DNA from: Limnoperna fortunei | Lineage: Eukaryota; Mollusca; Bivalvia; Mytilida; Modiolidae | Length of the DNA: 64,000 nucleotides | Reading direction: 5' to 3' | NCBI GenBank assembly: GCA_944474755.1 | Contig: CALYDG010000030.1 | Coordinates: 1 to 64,000 of the forward strand | Shown here: one piece after another, positions 26,601-41,600 of the stretch | How the letters are laid out: each line of letters opens with the position of its first letter | How positions within the stretch are numbered: the stretch's first letter is position 1 | The notes under the pieces: model-generated | What the model was told of the DNA's origin: nothing | Database searches by the model: none | What the model saw: only the letters and a program-made list of their open reading frames with translations | Position numbers and translations under genes: made by a program

Positions 26601-29600
26601 TCCATACTTCAAAGTAATTCGGTTTCAATATTATTACGCAAGAAAGGAGAGGCTCGTTTGAGGGAAATTGAAAAAAAAAATAAAAGTAAATGTTGTTTTC
26701 CCCGCTAAAATTGCAGGATAAACACAATATTAGTGTACTAGCTCCGAATATAGATTTTATATGGATTCGGCACGAAACTGGGGAAAGGGATCGCTGAAGC
26801 TCGCCCTTTCACCCTGTTTCTAAGCCTCATCCATATAAAATCTATATTCGGAGCTAATACACTAATATTGTATATATCTTGTCTGTTCAAATGACCATCA
26901 TTATACTTGTGAACTTTGCAACTTTGTTTGCAAATTGGCAACAATTTAATTTATGAAGTAGGGAAATAGCAAAATTTTCAATTTCTTCCTGTCACAATGG
27001 TTCTCAATATTTTGTATAGTAATAAAAGCTAACCAGTTCCCATCATAATTGTATATCTTGTATATGTTCATAATTGAGCATTAAAACCCTAATTTTTGGG
27101 TTCATGTGATGAATAGGTGGCATGTTGTGTTTCCTAAAGGCCACTTGTGTGAGAGTAACTTCCCTAACTGGGAACCCATTCTCAGGTACAGAGGATTCAT
27201 ATATGCAAAGGCAGTCCGGTTATTAAGATTAATGGAAATCATTGAAAACTTTCTTTGGCACAAGCTGAAGTTGAACACACAGTGTTATAATACCTCAGGA
27301 TTTAAACTTCAGTGCTCTAACATACGTATGTGTACAGTTGGAGTGTTCAATTGTGTCAGTCTTCATTATCAGTTTTTAGATATTGACTGAGGTACTGTTT
27401 GTTATGGTGACATGTGATGTCTTTAACATAAATGAAATATGATCCCAAAATCATTAAATAATCCATGATTTCTGAATAATGCACATGAGACAAAGATAAA
27501 CAATAGTAGTGTTGATATTGACATAAATTTGAACAAAATGAGATAAATATATTAAAATCATGAACTTGCACAATAACTGTTTAACCTCTAAGACAATATT
27601 GAACCTTTATTGTATACTATAAGTTAAATATAACAGTAAAAACTCCTAGAACTCTAAATATTCACAGATTTTTATGCCCTGCCTACGAAAGTAGGGGGGA
27701 AATAGTGTTCAGGTATGTCCGTCCTTCCTGTCCAGTAATATTTACCTTCAGGTTGAAGTTAGTTTTCAATGAAGGAAGTGTTGTATCATGATGAAACTTT
27801 ATACACATATAAGTCAGGGTATGATCTAACAAATATCACCATAAAATTGTGCCTGTCTCATCAACATCATGGCTGATTGATCACACAAAAAAGGGGTGCT
27901 ATATACTTAAGTTTAAATATAGTTTGAAGTTACTTTTCCATGAAGGCGGGTCACTGTGTTTGTTAGACACATTTTCTTGTTCTAGAATTTTACTATGCTT
28001 CTTGAATGGAATCAAGCCATAAAACAAGAATTTGCAGTAAGTTGGACAATTTGTTTCTTTATAAAGTCTTCTGAGTGTGTTTATTTTTTCAGTTATGTAA
28101 AAGAGTGCATTTAAATCGCAATGGAAGAGGGAGGTTTTGTGCCATAAAACCTGGTTTAACCCACCATTTCTTTTGAAATGCCTGTACCAAGTCAGGACCA
28201 TTGTGGTCTTCAATTTCTCTGGTGTGTCTTCCCTGTTTTGCCTTTTTTCTTTTGGATTTTTTAGATTAAATCTTCAAGTTCAGTAATTTTGTTTTTACCT
28301 TAAAAGTTTATTTACAACTTATTTTATATTATTTAAAGACTTACATGTATATCATACGAAAGTTTAATTTTTCTAATTATTTGTGATCTAAACTAAAGCT
28401 TTTTTTTCAGAGAGTTGAAAAAGTAATGACAGATGATTTAGATAGTAAGTATGTTTGAAATGACTAAAATTGAACCAAATGCAGAATGAAAAAAAATAAT
28501 TGTAGTATTATTGTCTCACCTCCAATTGAGACATAGGAATTGCTTTACCGGCGGCTGGGGCATTAACATTTGTGTTAAAGTTTTTTGGGCTACCCCATTT
28601 CTCAAGAACTATAAGTCCTAGGTTGATGAAACTTGGTATGCATATGCCCCAGTACCAGACTAACACAGCAGCATCCCCATTATTTGGCCTTGAATTTCCA
28701 GTTGGGCAACATTGAATTTTAAATGCATTCAACATGTTCAATAGCAACGTTCAAGTTTTTTGGGCTGCATATCTCAAGAAATATAGGTCCTAGTTTAATC
28801 AATCTTTGTATGCATATGCCTAAGTACTAGTTATGCTCCCCGAAGGCAGAGCATATAGTTGTCGCTTTGTCCATCTGTCAGTCCATGGGTCAGCTGTTGT
28901 TGCCTAAATAGCGCTCTCATTTCTTAATGGATTTTTACCAAACTTTGGGAACTTGTTACTAATAGTAAATGCTTAGATGAGACAGATTTTCAGGAAAATT
29001 TCCTGATTTCAATGAAACTTTGGGAAGTTCTTCCACATTAACATAAAGTTTCTTACTGCCACAGTGTTGTAATGGGAACGTGTTGGTATTCTGAGCTTGC
29101 TCACTTTGGTTCTTTAATTTCTAGAAGGGGTAATTGATATTGAAACAATATTAAAATTAGTGACATGATGTAATTTATGGAACTTAATATTTAAATTGGT
29201 GTGAACATTCATTATGTTTTTAAGTTTTCACAAGACAATTACAATGTACTAATTTGGGTAGTAAATAAAATGAAGTCATATAGTATATGTTCATTTTTTT
29301 TGCACTGTTTACAGTTACAGCCTGTCAGTTAGCTAAAATTGAACTTAAGGGGATATACTAAGTTTTTTTAATTATTGTAAACTTAATTTTTCATATATAA
29401 CTTTTAAAGCTGTTAATAACTGAATCGATTGTGCATATGCTAAACATTATTGTTGCATATTCGACCATAACATTAATAATTGTACCAAAAGCCAATGATT
29501 TTAGGATGTCTTGTTAGAATTAAAGAACACTTTTGTCAGTTGTCATTATAAACCTGTTATATATAGTTGTCTACTTTAGTGGGGTGAACAATTTGGCTCC

Positions 29601-32600
29601 AAGGATGCTCTAGTTTTAAATAATATTAAATTTATATTTAATTTACTTTCTTCAAATATAACACTTTAACTTAGTGTTTTCAGTGATGGTAAATAAGTGA
29701 TGAAAGGGGTAAACATGATATTATATCTGGGGTATAAGAATATTTTCCCCTAAATTGGTCGGTTGGACAGTACATTTCCAACTCTTTCATTTTGATATCG
29801 CAAACATTTGCCTCCTCTACATACATGTATCATTATTTTATCCAGTTAGACTATAATTTTCTTTGATCCTGTAATCAAATGAATGAACAACTACAATGTA
29901 TTTAAACAGGTGTCAGCTAAATATGATTGTTAAACAATTTGCAAACTACTGTGTGTCCCATCACAAAGTACAAACAAGCCAGAGATAATGAATTGAATTG
30001 CATGTTTTCTTTCCTATTATACTTTTTTTAATGTATTGAATTATTCAGGAAAGGTTCTTGCTATAACTGTTACATTTCCCCAAAGTCCAGCAGTTGATTT
30101 CACAAAAGGTCGTAAGTGTGAAGTTGATCAAAAGTGTTCAGAAGATCAAAGGAAAATCCATTGTGACATCATTACTTACGACAGGTTTTACACTTACAAC
30201 ATTTTGTGAAATCCACTGCTGATCTCATGGTGAGATAAGACGATGTCATGTTTTTGGATTTTGAGCTTCAAAAACTGGAAATTCATGGCAGATGGTAATT
30301 TAAAAGCAAATTGAAACTGTTGTTTCTGATGATAAACGATAAGCCAACTTTCATATTCATTTATGTTTTATAAAAAATAAAATTAATTGTAAAAAAAAAC
30401 CTTTCCGAATCTGCTGGGACAGTAATTAAACACAGAACATATAAAAACTTGCCAGACCGAGCAGTAAGCTTTATATTTAATAAACTGTCGATATCTGGTC
30501 ATACATTTTAAAAAAATGCAAACATGTGGAAATGGCAAATGTCAGCCCTATCAAATGAATAAATGGACTAATGTCTGCCCAACCTATTAAGGGGGAAGTT
30601 TTCTGGATTCTAAATCTGGTGTGAGATTATACATCAACAGACTTTAAGGTTTTCCTTTAAAATTGAAATCTTCCATCAGTATTTAGTTTTAATGATACGT
30701 ACCAACAGGATTGGTAATATAAGACTTAATCTATATACAAATAAAACATGCTTCTTCTCCATACAGTCATTACACAGATTTGGACTGGTAGGCTGCATTG
30801 GGATGGAGGATATGTTGGTCCCTATAGAATAACAGCCAATTCTTTAATGAGCTTGGCAGATGAATTGACTGATGAGGTAATGTATTGAAGATAGGTATTT
30901 TGTATAATTATATGGAATTTCTGGTTATAGCTAATGCAAAAAGAATCAGATCAAAACAATTACAGTACATTCCACTTAATTTCATTACTTTAAATTGCAT
31001 ATTTCTCTAAATTACATAAGATTTCTAATATCTAACCATTTCCCTTACTTTCAATGCAAAATATTTCTTTTAATTGCCAGTAAAAAAGATTAATTAGAGA
31101 TTTGCAGTTAACAAATGTCATTGAAGTGTGTTTTGATTAAAACTATTAGACCATTTTGTTTTACTGACCAAAATCTGGTTTGAATTTAGTGGGACATAAG
31201 CATAAATGTAGGGCACATTTGCAGTACACCAAATTATTTTTTTCTACCATAAAATTAGCATTACTTTTAGCAACATAATTTTTTTTAAAAGCTAAAATAA
31301 ATATATTATGCTAAATCATACTAAATTTGTATCAGGTTTATATGATATACAGTCATTTAATGGAACCTATTTTATCAAATGTGTTATAGCATGAAATATG
31401 GCATGCTTTTAGCCCCTACCGGCTTCATGGAAGGGGACTGTAGATTTGCACTCTGTCTAACTGTCCATCACACGTCTGTTTTAAGATTTTTTCTAAACTG
31501 CTAGGTAATGAAATTTTGTATGTGGGTTTTTATTGATGACTTACAGATTACTATTGAATTTCATGATTATCAATTTTTGTGAGATTTCATGTGTAGCTTT
31601 GGTGGAACATAGTTATAGTAATTGCCATCTGGGAACAAATCTCATTTGAAACCTCTTGATAGATTTCTTAGATATTTGATAGGTTCCCTAGCTATGATTT
31701 GCATACTGTACTGCCATTTTTGCAGTTGGGGACATACGGCTACATATTCAAGTTATTTTAATTTCTCCAACATTTACCTGCTCTTATCTATGATTATATA
31801 TTAACAAATTTGTCTTGAGCAATAGCTTTATAATTTTTTCAGGGATGGGTTGTTGTAAATTTTGATCTAGTGTCTTATGGTACTTGATTTTCTGTTATGT
31901 ACCAGTAATATTAGGAAGCACTTCATCCAATTTACATTTGCTTAGATATATTTTTTATAATGGTTAAAATATAATACATTAAAGATTCATTTGTACTGTA
32001 CATGTACATCCAAGCATAAACAGTTTCCCATTTAAAACAATTTGGGAAAATTATTTTAAGTAAATCAAAAAATTCAATAAGAAACTTGCTAACATGAGTG
32101 CACTCAAAAAATAAGTGTTCTAAGATGTCATCACAAGTTTTACAAAAAAGTACAAATCTTAGAATTGACCAATCCAATTTTATGTAACGGTTTGTTGGTA
32201 GGTTTAAGTCTGTGTAAAAATTTAGGACCCACAGCTCATAGGGTTCTTTTGGAATGCAAGTGTAACACTTTGATACTAAAAATCTGAAAACTTTTCTCAA
32301 AGCCATACTTTAGTGAACAGAAGAGAAAAGTTCCAATATCCTTCCAGAAGAACTTGTATTCAACTGTGAAGCCATCAGAGCCTGGGCTTTTACCAGTTTC
32401 CATATGTTTTAGAGCTTCGCTGCTCTCTTTCAGGCTCAGCTTTTCCTCACAGGAGTCTTTCATATTATCGTAAGTTTAATATTGTGTTGAAAGAAAGTAC
32501 ATGTATTATCTTTCATGTTATTAGTCTCATATCTTCTAAAAGTATATAATTTTCCATAAACACTTTTCAGCTCATATAAGACTTTAGGCTCACAGTTTTT

Positions 32601-35600
32601 TCTTGTTAATCACTTGGTTAATATTGATATAGAAAGTGAAAGTTGATCATAAACATGCATGTATATTTATTTTAGATTTTGGATGGATATTTCCATATTT
32701 TATCAAGAAACAGAAATATTTATCACATCAACAGTATTCTGATGACATCCATTTTTTATGATAAGCCTGAACTACATGAATATCTTACACAGGTAAGTAT
32801 GTAAACAATTACTGTATTTTTCACAAGAAATGAAATCCCACTAAAAGGGGTGATAATTGATATATCTAGATGCTTATCCAAATTTTGTGCTGGTTTACCA
32901 AAATGACATTTATTGCATCTATAGTGCTGCCTACTTTATTAGTCCCCTACCGGCAAAGCACTCAGTCCGTCTGTCACACTTACGTTTTCTGGACTTTTTT
33001 TTTAACGATGGCAATTATTAAAGCCATTTTTATGCCCATGCGACAACACGTCGGGGAGCATTAAGTTTTACTCATGTCCGTACGAATTTTCATCACACTT
33101 TTCTCAGAAACCGTACATCAGATTGGTTTGATATTTGTAGGGTGACTCACCATGATGTACTGTATATCCTAAGCGATTTTCAGATGGCTTGGGTAGCTAC
33201 TATCTGTTTGCCGATACTTATATTTTTTAAAAACTCCTATACATATGAACAAATTTTCATCGCACTTTTCTCAGAAACCATACATCAGATTGATTTGATA
33301 CTTGGTAGGGTGACTTACCATGATGTACTGTATGTCCTTAGCGATTTTCAGATGGCTTGGATAGCTACTTCCTCTTTGCCGATACTTAGATTTTCACGGG
33401 GGCATCTGTGTCCTATGGACACATTCTCTCTTTATCGGTATAGGAGTCAACCAACAAAAGTTCAAGTTCGAATATTGTTCCAGTTGGCTGATTTTGATGA
33501 AGTTATGGCTCTTTGCAAATTTCTCAAAATTTGCTGTTTTCCTGACTTTTTTTACAAACGGTTGCAGATATAAAAGTCAATTTTGGTATATTAGTCAACC
33601 AACACATGTAACAGATCAAGTTTGAATATTGTTTTTGACGAAAATTATGGTCCTTGGACATTGAAAATCCAATGTAAAACACACCGCTCTAAGTACTCTT
33701 CATCTTCAGCATTAAGACTTCTGATAAAATTAATTATTTTAAGTGTACTTAATTGTACATAACTATACATAATTCATGATATGTTGATTGTAAATTATAG
33801 CCACTCAAGACAAACTTTACCAAGACTTCCACGTATGGTTTGCTTCGATTTATGTGATCTCTCATAAATATATCACCTTTATACCTTTATAAATTGAAAT
33901 AGTGCTAAAACATTTATATACATCTGTCTGGTTATCAATCTATATATAAATAGAATGGAAATGGGGAATGTGTAAAAGGAAAAACAACACAACATAAGAC
34001 CACCCACAAGTTCAGTGAATACCGACTTAGGTTGGCCGTTTGTCAGAAAATTTTTGTAAAACAAGATCTGCTGGGCTTGTCATTTGCCAGTAAGGGACAG
34101 TATTGCCTGAGCAATACTCTCAGAAGGCTTGTTTAACTTGAACATACTATTTTACTGTCTGCTCCCAGGTGAAGTACTTCCCCACAGTTTATTGCAAACC
34201 AGTGGGGGGGCATGTTTCATGCATGCATTCTTATCTATGGTTCCTAGTTAGACTATATATGGTTAGTTGACTTTGTTAAGGTTCTTCAATGTAACTATAA
34301 TTTCCCAACTAGATTTGTAAACTTGCATACTGGTGCATCTATGGTAGTTAGTCCTTGAAACCTAGAATTCACTGTTCCTTTACTTTGTTTAATGGCCGAC
34401 ATGTTAATATACAAGGCAGACATTCTAATCTTGAATAAAATCTTAACTTTTTAAAAATAGGGCCTTTGATTTATTCAGTACTTTGATGGATCTTTACTAA
34501 TTACCATTAATCTTTCCAACACACACAACAGAAACATTGTTGCTTGAGTTGTTTCTCTAGTTAGTTATGTTTTGAATATCTGATTTATTTGATATTATAT
34601 ACATTATTGGATTTTAATTTTCAGATAGTATTAAGTGACTATGACTTCATTTTTGGAGCAATAAATGAAGGGGAAAACCATTGGACTCTCACAGTATGTA
34701 CATTTATTGATTTAATATTTAATAGAATATTGGATATATGCTGGAACACAGCAATCCACTTGACGCAATATATTTAAATGTGTGTGAAGTGCTTTTATTT
34801 ACTGCCTGAAATCAAATTGAAAAAATCAGGTCTTAATAAAAAATATATTTATGATGGGTTTAAATAGTCATTTTCAAGAAGTGACAAACTCTTCTATAGC
34901 CATCTGTCATATTGAACAATTTTTGCCATATCTTCCAGTCAAAATTGTGCAGAAGACTCATGTTGGGTTTCATTTTTAGCTCTACCAACCTCTCCAATGG
35001 GACAAAGTTACCAGATGACCTTCTTTCTTAAAAGGTCAAAAATAGCAAGGAAATACTATCCTGAACCTATGGAGTCTTTTGTACTGCTATATGAGCTGAA
35101 CATTTCAGCAATATAAAGTTTTTCTCTATCTACTTTCCTTCTCAAGTTACAGGCAAAAAACCAACTAAAATCTCTTCTTTTAACCATTGAAGCGAGATAA
35201 CTCCATGTAGGAGTTATCTCTCTTAAATGATGAAAAAAGGAGATTTTAGACATTTTTTAACTGTAACTTGAGACCCAAAGTAGATAGAGAAAAATTATTA
35301 ATTGCTGAAATGTTCTGCTCATGTAACTTGAAAACAATTTTAGATGCATGGAGAAAAACGTTTAAATGCTAAAATGCTCAGCTTATTTAGCAATAAAAGT
35401 TCATTGGGTAGAAGTTATCAGACTACTCCATGTAGGACTTATCTCTCTGAAATGGTCAAAAATAGGGATTTTGTCATTTTTAACAAAATGTTATGTTTTT
35501 GTAACTTTAGATTAAATATATTACTTAATCCAAAATTAGGATAAAAACCGAATCATTTATTGTCGGTACTGAATACAGACCAACAGAATTTACTCGACAT

Positions 35601-38600
35601 TAGCACACAGTCGGACAGCAAAGTCAATAATGGCGGCGATTCTTTTGACAAGGTCACGAGGTTTACCATACAAGAAACATAGTGTCCAAAGTTGTTTCAT
35701 ACTAGCCACGGGAGAATGTTACGAAAACATATTTAATCGGGTTAAATGAGATTAAATCTATATAAAACACTGAAGAAATGATTTATGTACAATATATTTA
35801 GATTATTAAATTTTGTTACCAAGGAATTGTTTGAAAATTGACATGAGAAGGCAGAGTGACGCAGTGTGACCAACATTGACCGGTGATGAAAAATGTTCAA
35901 TTTCTTTTTATAGTCAATATAGAGGCTTGTGGCCAGATTTTTGCTACAAGGAAGAATTCTCATGGAATGCAAAGTTTGTCCTTAAAAATAAAACCTCTGC
36001 ATCCACGGTAACAAAATTGTGTCAACGTTTGGCAACTTGAACTAAAGGACAGGGGACTCCATATTACTGCCAATGGAACAATGTAATGAACCATTAATAA
36101 AACCGTTATACTTAAGAATTGTTGAATAGAAGGGGGTAAAATATTTAAAAAAAAAACTTAACAAAAATAAAACCTTTTGTCTGCATAAATCCATATTGTT
36201 AGCTTATGTGATACCCCCGGCGTCGGCGTCTTACAGAAGAATGGTTATAGTCCATTCCGGCTTACTGACAAATGCCACCTCAATCATATTGGTATGGTAG
36301 GTGCACATAGTGATGCTAAGCACAATGCATGCTTCGGATGCTGGCTGTGACCTATACATGTATTTTAAATGACCACTTACAGAGGAATGGTTAAAGTCCA
36401 TATCAATCATATTGCCATGGATGACCACTTAAAATATTAAAAAGTCCATTCCTGCTAATCGAAAATACTATGTAACGAGGTGAGCTTTGTAATCGATAGA
36501 TTACCTATGTTTAATGGGTTGGACAAAGCCACTGTGATAGTGGTACCCCACTATTAAAGTGTGAATGAATATCTTTTTTTCTGGTTAAAGATTTTCCAAC
36601 AATTCTGAGGGAGTGGTTATACCGAACAATTACCAAAAAGAAATTGTATAAAATATTATTTATTAATAAAAAAAATTCTCGGAAACCATTGTTATAGTGG
36701 TGTATCACCATCATGGTGTTCAGTCACTGTATGTCTCTCCATATCTGATATCTACTACAGTAACTTAACAAGACACCAGTGACCTTCAAAAAGCTGTTTT
36801 TAATTTGGTAAAATATTTTTATTTATTTTGTTTATTATTCAAGTTAACAATATCATATTTTGGTTTTTGTTTCTTATATCTAGACTATTATCAATAAGTG
36901 TGTATTCCTATAAATGCTGTTGATGATATTCTTTGCTTGTTTTCTACTTAGGGTGCTTTGCTGATGTCAAAACACAGATAACTTGATTGCCAAAAAAACT
37001 ACCAAATTCCTTATAAAAATCAAAATTTTTCATTAAAAGAAAAAAAAAAACAGCTAAAAGAAACATTTCAAGATACTCAAAAAAGTGCCTGGAAAGGCCT
37101 AGAATGCACAATTTTACAACATTTACCTCACAGCAGCTGCTGGGGCCTTTGAGCAGGCCCAGATCTCCGGCCATAAAACGCCTTGCTTACATGAGGTGTC
37201 TTCCATGTCTGAAACTTCCATAAACTTTCAGACAAATTGACTGATTCTTTTAGGGGTCTTTAGGACATTGGAGCTGATTATCTTAAAAATGTAGCAGAAA
37301 CGCTGATTGTGGCTATGACACTGCGGTTTTATTGCTATGGTTAAATAAGAACTAACAAATGGTTTTTCAGGAGGAGTACAATTGTTGATATGGGCATCTG
37401 ATCTGTGGTCAGTGGTCACATTTGACAGGTGGTTGCTAATGCCATTGTCATTTTAACAGGAAACATACATATCAAAAATGGTCATTCAAGCTGAGTGGTC
37501 AATCATTAAATTGGTCGCTCAAGTGAGGTCTTACTGTAATCGATTGAATAATTGAATAGTTTTTTTTGTTTATATTAAGATCATAGATCCAAAACAGAAG
37601 AAGATTTTGTACTTCAATCCCCTTGGTGAAACAAGATTATGTGCAAATCAATTGCTGCACAATTGGTAGTAAGTATTTAATACTTTGGAGATATTGTTAA
37701 AACATAGATGTGAAGTATTTAGTTTCTGTTGGCCTCATTATAGTTAAATAGGGCTATTGGAGTAGCCTCTGCTTCAATGTTTATGTTCATAACAATTTTT
37801 TGATAAGGTCACATATCACTATACCTTTTTGTGAGATTATGTCATATCCCATGCTACATTTAATGAAATATGATTGTATGGTCAGCTTTCTCAAAACGTA
37901 ATGCTCTTCAGAATTAAAATCTCTACAAAAGTCTCTAAATAGGTCAAATTTGTGAGACAACAACTTATAGCAGTGATTGCTTTTAAAGGTAAAAAAAATA
38001 TTTTTTTTTTTTTGCTTTATTAGATGAAAACCATTGTAGATAGAGAAAAGTTTCTGTCTTTTTGAATGTACAGCTAATTGAGCTCTATAAATAACTCCAA
38101 TAACCCCTTATAGTCATCTTGTCCCCTTAAACATCATAACTCACCTGGACCGAAAGTCCATGAACGCAGATATGTGAAATTATGCCATTACTTGGCATCT
38201 GTCATCCATCTGTCCATTGTTCTTGTTGTTGATAACAACTTAATTTTAAAAATTCTTTAAGGCCAAATGTATCAAAACTTGATTTTGGTTGTTATCTTGG
38301 GTATCTTTAACAAAACAACCATTTGGATATTTGATTCCTAAAAAAAAAATTACTGCCATTGCTAAAAATAAAACATTTTGGAGCCTTATAATTGAAAAAA
38401 AAACAGTGATAAAGGAAATCTGAAGTGACTTTTCTTGTTTAAGAATCAAACATTAAGTCTCCAGTGGGTTGAAATCTTCTGACCAATCCTTATAAGAGTT
38501 ATTGCCCTTCAAAGGTAAATTTAGCGTTTTTTGTGTTTTTTGTCTATAACTGGAAAACTGTTTACCATAGAAAAAACCTATCTGTTGCTGAAATATTCAG

Positions 38601-41600
38601 CTTTTCGAGCTCTACAAGTCTTGCATTCAGTTTGAAGCTGTCTGTGCAATGGGTCTAGGCGTTATTCCACTTTAAAAGTCAAATTTAATGCTAATTGTCC
38701 TTAGCCCAATAAAATGAAAAGCATTTATTATAGCGATAAACTTCCTGTTGCTGAAATGTTGGAATTTAGTGCTCTAAAAGAAAAAAAAACATCATTTCAT
38801 ATAAATGCTTTTTTAAACAAGAGGCCAAGGAGTCTTGGAATAAATTACTATAAATTTGCTAATTAAACAAAAACCTGTTCACTCAGAAACGTTTTTGATA
38901 ATATACTCCTCGAGTTAAATCAGGGCAAATCTGTCAGAATGTTGAAGGCTACAGTTTGAGCCATCAGAATGGTGAAGGATATAATTTGATTAGTTTACTA
39001 AAAAGGTCATCAAAGCAGAAAGTAGAATGGAATGTCCTCCAGTCCTTCTATGCAGTGACTATAGATAACAATTGGTAGGTCTGATTTTAATCAGATTGAG
39101 CATCCCTCACTACCTATATCATCAAATTCCAATCAGATTGGAAATAGATTACAGATAGACAGACACTCTCATCATTATTAATCAGTGGTTATAATACTGA
39201 AGAATACTTTTTGATAGATTAAACAAAGAAAAGGCTTCCATTGTAATATAAAAATGCTTAAATTGTTTTCAGAAGTTCTTCTCTAAAACACCAACCACGG
39301 TATTTTGCTTTAATGTGTGTTTTTGTTACACTCAAACTTCAAAAGCTCAAGTTCGAAGGGACCAACAAAAGGAATTCGAGCTATTGGTAGTTTTATATAT
39401 CAGGTCCGTCTATGATTTGTTAGTTTGAATGCGGTTTCTTCTATTTTCATTTCCACAAAACATCGCCATTTGATGATTTATTATTGGACTAAATACATAT
39501 TTAATCATTTTGTTGATTGTTATGTAATAATTTCATACCAAGAAATCATTGGGTCACAACAGCAGTCATCAAGATCATTTCACGAAGGGGTTATTTATTC
39601 TGCCAAGACAAGTTGAATGTACCAAATTTCGTTCTTAATTTATATATATATACAGTGAGCCCTCGTTACAACGACATTTAATTTAAAGGAATATTTGACA
39701 TCTGACATATTTTTCCCAGGAACAAACGTGCAAACGTGAAATTTGTACTGGATATAATGGAATATTCAGTTTGGGACTCTTGACAAGCAATATCAGTAAC
39801 AAATATATCAAAACATTTGCACAAAAAATTGGTTTCAATGACAAATTCTCGAGATTTACCTGTTTTGGGTGTAACTAATTATGCATTTTGTTTGGCTGCA
39901 CAGGTGAACACATGTGGCTGTTGTTGTGTAATTAATATTGAATAACATTTCCTTTATAAATTAATTCCTAGAGTGGATATGGCTTCAGAAAAAAGGTGTC
40001 AAAAGCTATTAAAAACTGTAAATGTGTCGGTAATTATGATTGTTTAAAAATAAGTATTATGAAGTTGAAGAGAACATTTCATGAAACAAAGTGCATTATA
40101 GTGTTCATTTTCCTAATTTACAATTAAAAAATAATACCGTAAATTTACGATTTTGGCAAATGTAGGCAACGATTATACAATATTTTGATATTAAAAAATT
40201 GATTCAGAAGTTCTCCTTTAAAACACCAACCGTGGTATTTTGCTTTAATGTGTGTGTTTGTAACACACAACATTCAAAAGCTCAAACTCGAAGGGACCAA
40301 CAAAAGGAATTTGAGCTATTGGTAGTTTTGTATCAGGTCCGTCTATGATTTGTTAGTTTGAATGCGATTACTTCTGTTTTCATTTTCACAAAACATCACC
40401 ATCTGATGATTTATTATTAGACTAAATACATATGCAAGTCTTAACCTAATCAAAGAAAGCTATAAACATTTTCTAATTGTTTGAATTATACAAAACTTAG
40501 TCAAAACATTCAGCGTTCACATTATTCCAATTTTTTTTTATTTATTAAATTCATCGACCGATTGCTATATAATATGGGATAAATGGTTGACATTAAAACT
40601 TTTTGAATCTTGTTGTCATGAAACCTGTATATTTATAATCTTTATAATGATTTTGCGTTAGAATTCTTAAACATTTTTTAAAATATGGCATATCGATTTA
40701 TGATGGGAGACCATCTAGCTTATTTTTTCTATAAATTGGCCGCTATCCCACTGTTAAGCATAATATTTTATTTTTTGTGAGGATAAGATAATTTATTTGG
40801 CTGAATTTAGAGTAAAGTGTATTTGGGATTTTTTTTACCAAAATTGCTAAAACCAGAAACAAGATCAAATTTATTGCTATATTACGAACGAAACAAAACA
40901 GTTTCGTTTCTTGAAATAGCAATTGGTATATGAAATTGCTAAAACCAGAAACAAAACAGTTTCGTGTCGTTTTGTTCCTTGAAATAGAATACTCCTGCAT
41001 GAGACGATTTTAATTTTCTATTGCCATAAGTGCGGAAACGACTTCACATGCAAACTGGGTTACTATTTAAAATTCAAGAACTTCCGTTTATAAATCAACG
41101 ACAAAGAACCAGTAAGAATACTGTTAACATCAATATTTTATTTTCAAAACACCAAGTTGCAAGATATAAAAAGTTTTTTTTTTAAACTTCACCAGCCAGA
41201 CAGGCCTTCAACAACGCACATTTTACATGTCCCCAAAGCCTTTTAACAGCCACAGGAGTCTGGCTGGTGACCAATGTCGAAGACTGGTTTATATATAGCT
41301 TACGAAGATACTTATGCAATAAAACTTCTCTAAATATAATGCTTAACAAACAATCAATTGAAGATGATTTTCGACTGTCAACAGATTAAGGATTAATTGT
41401 GTCAATAATCTTCATACATGGTCCTACGGACAACAAAGACATGTTTATTACCTATATTAATTAGACACCTTGTTAATCTGTAGGGGTTCCACTATTCACA
41501 CCTTTGGTTACCCATGCCAACTGTTTGACCAGTTTGAATTACCCGGTATCAGGCTTTATTTACAGTGTATAATCATAAACGGGACCAACTATTGAGTAAG

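Noticed and set aside
35632..35751. Small frame beginning 'atggcggcgattc' with a possible start context
   Set aside because: 39 codons, no splice or homology support. It could be an alternative first exon but nothing shows it.
37580..37665. Shorter version of the Asp exon, using donor 'gtagta'
   Set aside because: Keeps frame, but the consensus donor 'gtaagt' three bases later and the better N-W-Y junction are preferred.
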